Source: Serinus canaria
Taxonomy: Eukaryota; Chordata; Aves; Passeriformes; Fringillidae
Assembly: GCF_022539315.1 (NCBI RefSeq)
Contig: NC_066322.1
Coordinates: forward strand, 17,370,765-17,434,764
Reading direction: 5' to 3'
Length of the DNA: 64,000 nt
Shown here: positions 36,407 to 48,371 of the stretch, piece by piece
How positions within the stretch are numbered: the stretch's first letter is position 1
Layout: the number at the start of each line of letters is the position of its first letter
Notes under the pieces: generated by a model
What the model was told of the DNA's origin: nothing
Seen by the model: only the letters and a program-made list of their open reading frames with translations
Database searches by the model: none
Position numbers and translations under genes: made by a program

Positions 36407-36456
36407 CCATGGATGCACATGGTAAGCTTTATTCAGTGCACCATGTGCATCCATGG
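36407..36456. repeat. perfect 17-bp inverted repeat inside a longer imperfect one
   Basis: Left arm 36407-36423 (CCATGGATGCACATGGT) and right arm 36440-36456 (ACCATGTGCATCCATGG) flank a 16-base loop. Outside the perfect core, CACTCAC/ATTG on the left and AATGG/GTGAGTG on the right also pair with gaps, so the structure may span about 36385-36472. Confidence 0.9.
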
Positions 36457-36472
36457 AAATGGAGTGAGTGAG

Positions 36473-38039
36473 ATTCAATGAGCCCCATACACCAAAATTA
36501 ATTCCTTTAGGCATTCAAGAAGGTATAGAAACATTATCACAGGCTGAACATTGTTTTTCAGAAAACACATGTTTTTGACATTCTGATTTTCACAGCATAT
36601 TTACAAAACAAGCTGAAGAGAAAACCTACAAACAAGTCCCCATTCTAGGAAATACTAAAAAGCAGGGACGACATAATTTTGTAATTTTCATTCTCTTCTG
36701 TTAGCTTTTCACTTCACTTGTGTCCAACTATCTCTGTTTGTCTCATTGCTGTCCCATGGGAGCGAGTGACTCTGGCGTGGCTCCCTGTGCCGTGGCCATT
36801 TGCTGCTCCAGAGGTGCTAATTGTCCTTTCCTCTCATAATGTCTAATTGATCATATAATAACTTCAGCCCAGACCACAGCTTTCCAACATGCTTTTGCTG
36901 CAGATTGAAACCTCTGTTTCAGACCTAAAGAATGGCTGCTTTGCTTGTGTATTTTCCCCCCAACTCTAATAGCTGGTCTCATAAAAGATATTACTTCTCT
37001 CCATAAACCTTGACTGTCTAGCCTGAATTTGTGTTCCTTGGGGGCAGCAAGCAGGAAAACAACCTCTTGAAGCCTGGAGTTTCCTTATAGCAAAAAATTG
37101 TAGCTATTGAATTACAGTTCTAAACATTAAACTACTTCCTTGATCCCATTACACCGAATTTGAACGTGCATTGGTCTTAAGAATGAAACAGAAGGATTCC
37201 CAATATTTTCTGGCCTGATGCTGGTCTGAGTGATCCAGAAGATCCAGAAGTCCTATCAGGGAAGTTCGTGAACCCTTTGGCCATATTTTTAGTGGGCTGT
37301 GAGGTACATAAAAGTCCTGTTCAGATATGGGGACCCTAGCTCCAGCTGGGGCTGGAGTTCCATTGTCACAGTGCCAGCAGTGTCCCAGAGAGGCCAAAAG
37401 GCATACAGGGTGGATGGGGACAATCTGTGCCATGCTGGTGCCCAGCCCTTACCCTGATGTGTCACCTGCAGGGAGATGGGAGCAGAGAGGAGTAGAGCAG
37501 GGTCATGTCCATGGCTGTCCCCAAGAATCACCAGTTATGAGAATTGTGGCCTTGCTTTTATAGACATGGTTTTGCATTTGGCTCTAGTGTGGGGCACAGA
37601 CCATCTGCTGCATCTCTGTTCATGGGCATGATTTGCTCATGGGAAGTTGGCTGTGGTATCCTTTGCACAGCTCTTAGCCTTTGGGTGGAAATATCTGGAG
37701 GAGTGGGTTTCCCCTTACTATTTCTAGGCTATTCTAGCTAGTCATGCTTGCCAGGTGAAAAATCCCTAAGCTGTTTCTTAAACCAGACAATAAAATATGA
37801 TGCAGCAAACTAAGAATGGGTCTGAGGCCATGATAGGGCAACCTTCTGGGTCATTCAAAGCAGTCAGACTTGATCGTACTGAAACCGGTAGTTTGGAATG
37901 TGCTCAATCCATCCATAGTTGTTTGAAAGTGACTTTATTAATTGGTTGCCTTTAACTTCTGACAAGAGACATTGATGTAGGAGATTGGTAAAGTTTATGA
38001 CTCATGAAGGTATTTGCTTCACTTACTTGTAATTTCTAG
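36473..38039. other. unique DNA, no gene seen
   Basis: AT-rich, with a GC-richer interval at about 37320-37540 in which several frames are open on both strands. No recognised domain or element. Confidence 0.45.
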
Positions 38040-38093
38040 TGCAAATGTGTAGTTCGCCTGTACTCAACTGAGAAAGAAATGGCAGTGTACAAA
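38040..38093 (+). other. weak candidate exon, 54 nt
   Basis: ACTTGTAATTTCTAG (AG at 38038-38039) precedes 54 bases that end AAA/GTAAGTAG. Frame 0 is open for exactly 18 codons (ending STEKEMAVYK) and both other frames stop. The downstream 200 bases are AT-rich with TTAATTAAATTGG and AATGAATCATGATT and look like conserved non-coding DNA, as often seen beside conserved small exons. A frame this short is open by chance very often. Confidence 0.15.
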
Positions 38094-39539
38094 GTAAGTA
38101 GAGCAGATTAATTAAATTGGCTGTTCTTGTTAACTCTTTCTGCTACTATAAAAGCTAGCAACATTATGTAAGATTAAAAGGTGACAAGATAATGAATCAT
38201 GATTCCTCATTGCTGTAATATGCTATGGGATAGTCTAGATTGCTACTTAATTCAAAACATAATTAAACATTTATATAAATAAGTGTTCATTATGTTAAGG
38301 AGCACTAAAACATGGTTATAAACACTCTTTAAGTAACTGGCCAGCCACATGACATTGTTTTGACTGTTACTCTTCATGAGATAGTTTTCTTTGTGGGTTT
38401 TCTAACAGTATGGTTGGAGTGTGCAGTGGTGTCTGATATGAGGTGGTGAGCAGAGAGCCCCAAGCTGTGCAGCACAGTCCCCACCTGCCTGTGCAAGGGG
38501 CAATCCTGACACCTAGCTCTGCTTGTGCTGCTTCACATCTCCCCATATTTGTGGCTGTTGTGTAAAACTACCGACTATGTTCTAATTCCCCAAATTTGCT
38601 GATTCTCACTTTTCACAGAGATGCTTCTTGTCACTAAAAGCTGATGAGGAAGGATGATTTAAGGCACTGGGGAAACCTTGTCCTCACTCCTGGCTGCACT
38701 GCAAATGCTTGGCTTTCAGCTCATGCTGGTCCCACTGAACAGCTGGGTGAAACACAGGTATGGAGGGACAGAACTTCACACCTATTGATACTGGGGAAAC
38801 GGACAAGAATGTAAAATAAATGGCATTTGTACAAGATGACTTCCTTGCTCTGAGCTGGGAAGTTTTGCTATCTCAGCCTGTCGCTATGGTTCCCTGAGCT
38901 ATTTGGTGTTTGAGGGCTTCCTGCTTCCTCTGGGCTGCCAGTCATCTGTGGGTCCATACTAAAAGTTAGCATCTTCCAGATTTTTTTTTCTCCTTCCAGG
39001 GTCTGCACATCAGCTCCCTGCCCCAGTTCCTGCACTGCTGGGGTCATGGGGGTTGAGCAGCGCCGGGTTTGGGTGCAGCTGGCAGGGAGGCACAGCCCCA
39101 GCCTGGCTGGGCTGGGATGCAGAGCCTTGCATCAGGTGTGCTCTGGTTTTACTGGGCTGCTGCAGTTTGCATTTCTGCTCTGAGCCAGCTTGTTCTCCTT
39201 GCTGAGCCCTGCCACCCTGCCCCTGCCTGCCCAGGGGCTGTAACCAGGTCTGGTTCCCTCATTGCTTTCTTGGTGGCTTTGCCTCCTTGTACGGGATATT
39301 AGGAAGTAGTGCAGGATACGTCTAAAAGCTCAGAAATCAGCGTTTGTTTTTTAAACACAACTGTTGTGCCATTGCCCAGGTAGTGGCCAATGTAGTGCAG
39401 AAGCACAGGTGTGTGCTTCTGGGGCATGAAGACTTTTTTCATCTGCTTGGGGTCTGGCCTGACATTGTGAAACACAGGAGGGCTCTCCAGTGAGAAGAAA
39501 TCTTACCCTGACAGAGGCCCCAGGAGGGAAGCCTTGCTG
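38094..39539. other. unique DNA, no gene seen
   Basis: The left part (38094-38300) is AT-rich and homeodomain-word-rich. The right part (38440-39300) is moderately GC-rich without an identified exon or repeat. Confidence 0.4.
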
Positions 39540-40030
39540 TGGGGTCAGAGCGGTGTAAGAGCTGGTGGCTGGCAGATGGCTGTCACTGGTCAGCCACAGA
39601 GCGAGGAGGCCATCAGGCGTGGAGCTGGAATGGCGACTGCAATCACTGCATCACAGCACCAGCCAAAGAAGGGCAGTGTTTGAGTGGCCATGGGCAAACA
39701 GCGGGGCCTGAGACAAAGGGAGGAGCGAGAGGCGCTGAGTGGGAGGCAGCAGCAGAGAGCAGCATGGAGCCGCGCTGGCGCAGCCCTGGGCCTGATGCAG
39801 GGCCCGGCCTGCTGTGGCAAAGCATCCCAGCGGGGCTTGTCCGTGTGGGGAGCTCCGCTGAGCTCTAACACTGTCCCCTGGCAGTGTTAGTGGGGACCCT
39901 CGGCTGGCTCGGCTCCTGCAGGGTGTCACCTCAGCCCTGTGAGGAAGGCCCTGCTGCCGAGGGTGGCTGTGGCCGCAGGGCAGCGTGCGGCTGCCTCGCC
40001 CCCCTTGAGCGCTGCCTGCCCCTCGATGGT
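39540..40030. promoter_or_regulatory. GC-rich, CpG-enriched patch
   Basis: GC content and CpG density rise sharply, most of all at 39700-40030 (for example GCCGCGCTGGCGC, GTGCGGCTGCCTCGCC and TTGAGCGC). The longest open frame of the window (224 codons, minus strand, 39651-40325) and several others lie here in conflicting frames, as expected when stop codons are scarce. It may be an orphan CpG island. No transcription start or exon can be shown. Confidence 0.35.
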
Positions 40031-42690
40031 CCCCCTGCTGATCTGCTTTGCTGGGTTTGAACCTAACCAAAGGAAAGCCTTCAAGTGCTGCTACAAGGAA
40101 TAGAATTATAGTTGTACTACAGGGAGCAAAAATGATCTCTTTTGGCGTTGTGCTGTTATTGCAAATTGTGTGTGTGTGATTTATCCTAATTAAAAAAAAT
40201 ATGACAGACATAAGCCACAGAAATGTCTGTAAATGACACAATCTGGTCCTGTCTTTGTTTATCACTATCATAATGCATTGCTGGCCTCCTAAAATTATTA
40301 GCCTTTGTGACTTGCTAATAGCCACAGACTCTTTCTTGTGAAATGGAATGGTGCGCGATAGTAAAGCAGAATGTGAGCATTTTGGTGTGGGATCACCGTT
40401 TCACTTGATTATACTAGATCCTTCTTTCTTGCTTTAAAAAAAGTATTTATTTATTTTCTGTCTGTTTAGTGGGCAGAATCTTTCAAGCTTGTAGGTTAAA
40501 TATGGAAGTCTGGAGGCGGGTTCAGAATTTCTCCTTTATTGAAACAAATTAAATGGTTCTCCATTACATAAGACTGCTCTATCAAATTAATACCAGTCAT
40601 TTCCCTGTGCATGTTGAGTGAGTTTTCAGATCAAACCAGACCTCTGAAGGCATATACACTGCTGCATTAAAGAAAGATGCTGCGATATTCTGTATCAAAA
40701 AGGTTAAACTCATCGGATTCTGTGTAAACACTCATTTTACCCCAGCTAACCTGTAAAGATTTCATTTTGCTTCATTTATCTTCTCCCTTACCCTATGCTA
40801 AACCATTCCCAGCTTCGAGGAAAGAATCATGTCTCCATTCATTTCCTATCTTGCTGAATTGCCTTCGCATTTCCTATCATCTGCACATAATCCTATTCTC
40901 TCCATTATTGTCTTAATACCAAGTACAGCACAAGATAATGGATAGGCACTGTAATAACAGTGTGGCCTGTAGGAGCCCCTCGAGGGAAATATCTTTGACG
41001 CTGGTAGAATATTAATGCATCCCAGGTCCCTGATCTTCCTCTTTCACTTCATCTCCTGTTTTCTAAACTACATAATGACTTTCATATACATGACAAAAGC
41101 ATTAGAACAGAAAAAGACTCATTGATGAGCAGCAGGGCTGTGTGATATTAAGAAGCACTATTCTCAGTTCTTTGTACAGTTTTTGACCACCATCAGAGAC
41201 AGTGTATGCAGGTAATTTCTGATTTGAATAGATACAGGCATAAAGAAGCATTATTGTACTCTGTTAATCCAAATGCCCATCATAGGCACTGTGTGAAAAT
41301 AAATTAAAATGTAATTCTTCAATAATGCATCTGTCTACAGGATGATTTTCAGCAGATTAAAAACAAACAACTTGATATCACTTAGAAAAGCTAGTGGATT
41401 GTTTTTGAGAAGCTTAATCATCAGCAGATTATGAATGGAACAGTAAATCAAAGCAGGGTATGTTAAACAATGTAGATTGTGTTGTAGTGGCAATTTACTG
41501 TACATAATTTTTTAATAAAAGGAAAAAATTGATTTTTGTGAGCGTAAACATTGAATCCTATGAGAATTTAGCTGCTGTTATTGGAAAGGGGAATGTAAAA
41601 AATGCTATTCTTGTCATGTCGGAGCAATAACCTTTCATTCCTCCCACAAAAAACAGAAGTTTGCTCCCTTTAGGGCTGCCTTTAAGCATAACTTCTTTTC
41701 TCATTTTTCTTTTGTGACGTGCTCTGTGTTTTGCCATAATATTTTGCAAATACAGTATGTATTTCTGATTCACACTTCACCCACCCACCCAAGGGTGTGC
41801 ACCCTGGTGAAGGAGGGGAGACCCCCAAACTTTCCTTATGCCCAGAAGGAGCTCTCCAATTTTGCACTGTGAATTGGCTTTTGCTTTTAAATGGAGATCT
41901 GCCAGCACACATCCCTTGCTGCTTGTCTTCAAGGTCTGGCTTTCACTGCTCCTGGTGTTGGGTTTCAGGTGAAACCTCAGGCTGGGGGCTCTGCAGCAGC
42001 CCTATCTCCCCCTGCCTGCTGCCAGTTGCTGTAGGAGCAGAGCAGCTACTGACCATCAATCATTGCAGATAATATCTGAGGAGAAAGGGAGAAATTATTT
42101 CAAATCCAGGGAACTGAGTTAGGAGCAGGAGCCAAGCAGCAATCTGGTTGGTACTGGCAGCATGCTGGAGAGGAGAAACACTGAAGTCTGGAAGAATCAA
42201 GGATGAGAGCTAGTCCTGATGGAATGAGGTCTTGAGATTAAAAAAATTGTAAAAGTACTTGAAAATTAGTTACATATTAGATGAAAGGTTAAGAAAATTT
42301 GAACAAAATGCAGATACCCTGTGCTTTAAGAAGGTGGCTGTTTTCCCTTGTTAACTGCTAAGTAAATGCTAAGAATCATCTCCTAACTTCAGTGCTCAAT
42401 CCTGACCCAGCCTTGCAAGGGGCTCTGGGGAGTCCAAGGAAATGTCAGGGTGAGTGACTGAAGCCATACTAAAAGAAATTTCTCCCAAGAGTAAAAGAGG
42501 AGACAGCCTGTCTGTTCCTGGGCCTACTGTTGTTTTATGCTCTAATTTTATTTTCAGCTAATTCATTTGATTGATTTCACTGCTTTTAATGTTATTTCTT
42601 CTGTTTTGAACTCGTGTGCACTGTGAAATAGTCTAATATTGAAATATGCTGCTTCTGCATTTTAAACTGTGCTCAGCAGGGTGGAAAAAT
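40031..42690. other. unique DNA, partly conserved-element-like
   Basis: 40530-41560 is AT-rich, nearly free of CpG and repeats, and full of words such as TGATATCACTT and TTAATCATCAGCAGATTATG. This resembles conserved non-coding sequence, but no comparison was possible. The rest is ordinary unique DNA without a recognised gene. Confidence 0.3.
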
Positions 42691-45600
42691 ACACTTGGAT
42701 CTTAAAGACATTGTACTGTACATCAGAAACCTGAAGCTGTCCTTTTGGAACCTGGTAAAAACTACATTATTGAGCTCTTTTACTATCATTAAAAATGCAA
42801 GCCTTTTCTTTCACATGTGTTTACTTGCCAAGAGAAAAAATGACATCCTGTGTGACACTGGTAGTGTGGTATCCCAGTTTACAAGACTGTAAACAAGAAG
42901 AGGTGAGAAAGAACTCAGTTTCTGTTAGTATTCACTTAAAAATTGTTATAGTCTAAATTTAAGTGCAAAATAAAAATATTAGGTTCTTTCCTTTTGTTTT
43001 AAAAATGAGTCTGATGAATGGCTTTTGTTACTCTTCCATAGCTGTCCTAAAATGAGGAAAGTACTTTAGGATCATACTGTAAAAACAATATCTCTCAAAG
43101 CCTCTTGCAGCCTTGTTGCCAGCATTTCGGGGATCAGAATTTGGGCCACCCTTGTGCAGCCACTCTTTGGAGGCTCTGGGAAGGTTCTTGTTAGCCTGAT
43201 AAACCAAAGTCCTATTTTATGTGCAGAGACCCTTTATAGCTTTCCTTGTATTTATTGACTTCACTGTGTCAGGCTGGAGACCTGGTGTTTTTGGTTTTGC
43301 ATAGACTTAGAGCCAGAGACAAGCAGGTTTTCATCTTCAGGGACAGAAAAAAAAAAACCCAGCCTGAGAAAAAATAAGGGCTTGTTGGTTTTGATTTTGC
43401 TTTGGCTTCTTTGATCCCTCAGTCTTGGAAACCCAAGGACATCATGGTCTCAGGCTGTAAGAGCTGGATCTTGTACCTTGGATCGACTTTGTAAGGGAAG
43501 AAAGATTTTGATGGTTCTGATTATTCTGTATGAAAGATAAAAATTGATGTATTTTGATGTATTTGTTTTCAGCCTTAGTTGTAGGTGAAACCAGGACGCT
43601 CAGGACAGGAGTCTGCAGCAGCCAAGAATTTGTCTGGGTCATGAGAGCTGTTTCAGAGTGAGTGAACGGGTCTTTACTGGGACTTTGAGTTGGGTGGTTG
43701 TGATTCCAGAGATGGTTGAATTCTCTTTAAAGAACTTACTTGGCTCCTGTTTTTTGGTTCTGACTTACTAAATGCTGCTAATTATTGCAAGTTTTTTTTC
43801 TTACAATCACATAAAAGTTTTGACTAAGAAAAAACTATCCTTTGTAGGGCTGAAGTACAACTTTGATGTCTTTCATATACTAGCTGCATCTCATGACCTC
43901 TGGCATATGGCAAAATTATCTTTTAAACTGGCTTCTAACAATTAAGCGTAATTTTTTAATTCAGAAAGTTTTATTAAACAAGAAAAACTGTGTTTATGAC
44001 CCGTTTTTGACTTCTTTTTTTAAATTTTCAGAATTATAAAGTTGAGATTTGCAGTTTAACTATTATACATTGGTTTACCACTTGTTATGCCTCTTCTTTT
44101 AAAATGTGTATTATTAGCAAGAAATCAAAATAAATTATTATAGGCCTTTTTCTTGATTCTCTCTCTATATATTTCTACTCTTGGAGAAAAGGATTCCCTC
44201 CATTACAGTGTCTTTGATAGCATCATTTTTCATATCTTAAGAGGTACAGCATGTGTTCTGTGTAAAATATGCTTGAAAGGATTTTTTTTGACTGATAGTA
44301 GTTTATGTTGTTTCTAATCTTAATCCAGGCATCACTAATTTTGTGTTTGCAAGTAAACACGATAATGAATGAGAATCCTCCTAGCATTGTAATTGTTGTA
44401 GCTCCTTTGTATCCTTCCTTTCAAATCTGTGTGCAATTGTCAGTGCCCTATAGAAATGTTAATTATACTGAGTAATCCTGTTTGCCTTCATCAGGCTGGA
44501 GCAGTCCTAAGCAGTAAGAAGGTGGCCTCCAAGATAGTTAGAAAGAAATAAAGCATTAAAATGATGCAAAATACCAGACTGGTACAGTTGTAGCCAGGAT
44601 AGGGAATGGTATAGGATTGGGGAGAGGAGCATAGGCTATAAAAATGGCATGGGATGTGTTTGGTAGAAATGAAGATTACCTAAAAATCAGTTATTTGAAG
44701 CCAGCTATAAAATGAAGAGCTGAGGCCATGGAATAGCATCTTCTCCCCACCCGGGCACTTGAAGGGGTCATTTCTTGTTCCTCCCCATGTGCACAGACAC
44801 TTTGTGGTGGAGTAGAAAGGAAGGAAGATGACAGACGTGCTTTGGGACGATGGCTCCTGGAGCGCTGCGTGTGCTGGTGGGGACCGAGCTGGTGGCAGCG
44901 CGGCGCGGACGGGAGCGTGCAGCTGCTGCACTGCAGGGCTGCACGGGCTCTGCTGTGCTCCTCAGAGAAATGCATTTGCTGCCAGCTGCTTTTCTGTTTG
45001 ACTAGGCAGCTTCCTTGGCCTTATGAAATAGAGGGACAAGGTGTTGCAGTACCTCCCGTGGCATTTGTTCATAGCAGTCAGACTTCTTTTAGAGATGGTG
45101 ATTGCTACTAAGGGTAAGGTGGCTGCAGTGCTGCTGAGTCAGTCTATTCAGACAATCTGGAATGTGTTGGTGCACCAGGCTCTGTTACCTGTAGGACATG
45201 TGAACACATGTTGGTGAGGGGGGTATGCAGTTAAGTCCTTATTAAAATTCCCGTTCACAGTCAAGTTGCAAGTTTAGATGTCAGTGTGAAAAAATTAACC
45301 TTGTCATAGCAGTCAAAAATCATACTCATGTATTTGCAGAGTGATAGGGGTACTAGAAAGCCTGGTATCTCAATTTTGGAGTCCTCTGAGGTTCTTTGAT
45401 GTAGAGGGGGCACTCAAGTGGATTCTAAGAGAAATAAACTCTGAATGTTGGAATCGTCCAAAATCATACAGAACAGGATGTGCTTATTTTGAATCAACAT
45501 TTGTGAAACTTTGAACCAGTGTGCTCATGATAACATGGACAGCAGACCTCGTGTTGTGCTGATAAAAGAAAAATTACTGCTATAGAGAACAAAAATGGCT

Positions 45601-48322
45601 CTGGTTTGCAATTACTTTTTCATGTAATTTTTTGGGCTAGTTGATACATTGTTGGAATGCTTTGCTCATGTCATATTCAAATTTAGACTGCAAAGGCATG
45701 GATTTTTGTAGGAAAACCTTATGCAATTACATTTAGGAAGCTGTTGAATAATTTGTGATACTCAATACTTTGTGGATTATGAGGCATGTTTAACAACTAC
45801 TATTTTCACTCTGTTATTTGTTGAACCTAGGTTACACAGTTTTGTTTATTTAGTTTGCAACCACTTTGCTGTGGTGTCTTCTGTGATCATCCATTTTTCT
45901 TTCTGGAGACAGTGTTTTGGATAGCAAAGTGGAGGCAGAGCCATTTTCTGGTGAATGCAAGCCAAGTGGCACTTTTCTGTGTAGCTGTGCTGGGCACATT
46001 TCTAGAACTTCAGTAGGAACCTGCCATTATCGGGGCGCTCCCTCAGTGTGCTCATTTCTGGTGTTGGTCTCTCAGCATTGTTTCCTCAGAAATGTGGGAT
46101 TACTCTAAGTTGCCTGATGAAGGACTCTAAGACACTGATGAAGGACTGTGGTGCCTTCTAATTTCAAAACTGGAATACTGTAATTTTTTCCTTAATGGCC
46201 TTTCCAGCCTCTACTATGGGGAGATTAAAGGGAATTTTAAAAATTTACCAAGAAATCTTTCATAGGCACCAAATTTTGCACTCACATTAAACCAACTCCC
46301 CCCACTCCCTCCTGATGTAGTTCCTTTTTTTTTTTTTGAACACGACTGATCTCATTAAAAGGCATTAATGTGTTTTTAATCTCATCATCAAATTAATCCT
46401 GTTGATATTGTTAGTATCTTTGTAACACAATACAGAAAAAAGAAACCCCTGTAATTTGGCCTTTTCAGATTTTCAGTGCAGCTAAACTGACATGCTGAAT
46501 TGTACCAACCCTCAGGCTGTCAAGAGATGCCCTGAAAAAGCTCTTAGCCCTGATTATCCATTGGAACAATGGCTGTGTCTCTAATTTTAGACAGCTGCAA
46601 GCGGGGTGACTCTGTGAAGAAGCAGGACATTTTGTGCTGCATTCTCTTCACAGGAACACGAACTCTTCTCTGCTTGCTTGAAGCCCTGCTGTTTACAAGC
46701 CCGAGATCTTCTTGTAAACATGTGCTTGTGCACCGTGGAGGCTTCAGCCTTGTAGCACTGTCCTATTCACAGAGAGCAGCCCCAAATCCCTGCCTCTCTC
46801 AGCACTCAGTGCCCTGCTGTTCGCACCTCTGAAATCCTTTTATGTAAAAGCTGCGGTGTCTGACTGAAGTCGTGTTCTGCTGCCCTCTTGCAGAGAATGC
46901 TTCATGCGAGCATCTACGTTTTTCCTGGGTAACATTTTCTTTTCTCAGAAATTCAGAATATAAATATTCACTTAGACCACGCTTCCTAAATCAATGACGT
47001 CTTGTCGACGGGAGTTAAGTTTTCATAAAAATACCATTGTCAGGCACGATTTTGTGCAGCAGCCACTAACAAGATGGGGGGAAATTGAAACGGAATAATT
47101 TTTATCTACATATCCCTGATGACTGAATTGCACACCTGTAACTGAGGACACTTCTTGTAACACTGCTTTTAGTGGGAGAGTGACTGAATATAGCAAAAAA
47201 AAAAGAAAAATCGCCAAACTCTAAAATCATAAAAGAAACTGAGTATAGATTTGGAAAAGAGGATATGTAAAATGCCTAGTTAAAAAAAAAAATAGAAAAA
47301 AGCAGAATCCTGTGTAGAAGTTTCAAAACTCAGATGAGCATTGTGTGTGGAGGTAAATCATTCCCAGAGGCAAATGCTGCAAGAAAATTATTCTTGTCAT
47401 TTTCTATTCACTTCCACTACCTTGATTTTAAACTCGACTCTTGTGAAATATATTCATTTCAAGCTGTATCTGCAGTGTGCTGCTCTGTTGCATCGCACTG
47501 GGGCAGGCTGTGCTCCACTCTCCTCTAGGTGGGAGATGTGCCATTCCTGGCGCTGTTTTAAATTGCTCTGTCCACCTAATGGAAGTGATGACTGAGAGTA
47601 GATGTTGTTCGTGTCTTTAGCGACCCACTCATTGTCTTCTGTTGTGATTCTTTAATTTCTAGAGTGTATTTTGGGCACTGCTGTTACACAGCCATCTGGT
47701 AGCTCTTGAATTTATGGAATCTGCCAGAGGGACATGTGCTGACATTCAAAAAGAGAGTAAAAGACTGTTAACCAAAATATTCTCCCCTTTGTTTAATAGT
47801 TAATAGTTGGCTTGTACTTGTCACACCAGAAAATATTCTTTAGAAATAAGAAATCAAATTAAAAAGATGTCATAAACCCTTCTGTAATTCATCAAGCTGT
47901 GCTCCAACTGCTGGTTGACCTGCTTTCATATGGATATTCTTACCATTACACACAAAGTAGTCTTTGTGTGTACTAAAAGCTCTGTGCAATTGATGGTAGA
48001 AACCCTTGAAATGTGCTCAAGCAAAGCTACATGTATTACCTACTTGCCTTCCTGTGTGAAGGTTTTAAAGACATTCCATTATGGTTTCCATCAGATGGAA
48101 CTCTGCAGTTGGTGCTTCCAGCCCCTGCCAGGGGATGGCATCTCCCCACATGCAGCTGCCACAGCAGGTCTCTTCTCCTCCCCTGTTGACAGTAGCCCCA
48201 AGTCCACCACAGAAGATTTAATTTTTGTATTTGATTAGCAAACAATGAGTTTTGTTGTACCATGCAGAAGGAACTAAAAGAAACTGTTTTGCCAAATTGC
48301 ACCTATGCATTATTTAATTTCA
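42691..48322. other. unique DNA with a small CpG cluster
   Basis: Single-copy sequence without a recognised gene. At about 44840-44915 roughly a dozen CpGs sit in 80 bases (GGAGCGCTGCG, GCGCGGCGCGGACG). A T run lies at 46325-46339. A partial tandem duplication with a period of 21-22 bases occurs at 46102-46147 (ACTCTAAG and CTGATGAAGGACT each twice). Confidence 0.45.
46690..46720. repeat. 10-bp inverted repeat with two FOX-like cores
   Basis: TGTTTACAAG (46690-46699) and CTTGTAAACA (46711-46720) flank 11 bases. TGTTTAC and GTAAACA are forkhead-factor cores in inverted orientation. Confidence 0.8.
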
Positions 48323-48371
48323 TACTTCTCATTAGTGAGCAAAACCTGTTTTTGCTCACTAATGAGAAGTA
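48323..48371. repeat. perfect 22-bp inverted repeat, 5-nt loop
   Basis: Left arm 48323-48344 begins TACTTCTCATTAGTGAGC and ends AAAA. Right arm 48350-48371 is its exact reverse complement. The loop is CCTGT. The arms are fully identical, which implies recent origin or ongoing correction. No CR1, LTR or DNA-transposon sequence surrounds it. Confidence 0.96.

Noticed and set aside
39864..39889. CTAACACTG / CAGTGTTAG inverted pair
   Set aside because: Nine-base arms with an eight-base loop are within what chance gives over 64 kb.
39651..40325. 224-codon minus-strand open frame
   Set aside because: It crosses from AT-rich to GC-rich DNA with an abrupt change of residue composition, opposing frames are open over the GC-rich part, and no domain or codon pattern is visible.
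48323..48371. MicroRNA precursor
   Set aside because: The stem is only 22 bp with a 5-base loop, and flanking bases do not extend it to precursor length. A template-switch palindrome fits better.
48323..48371. Rho-independent terminator
   Set aside because: The sequence context is vertebrate nuclear DNA, so bacterial terminators do not apply.
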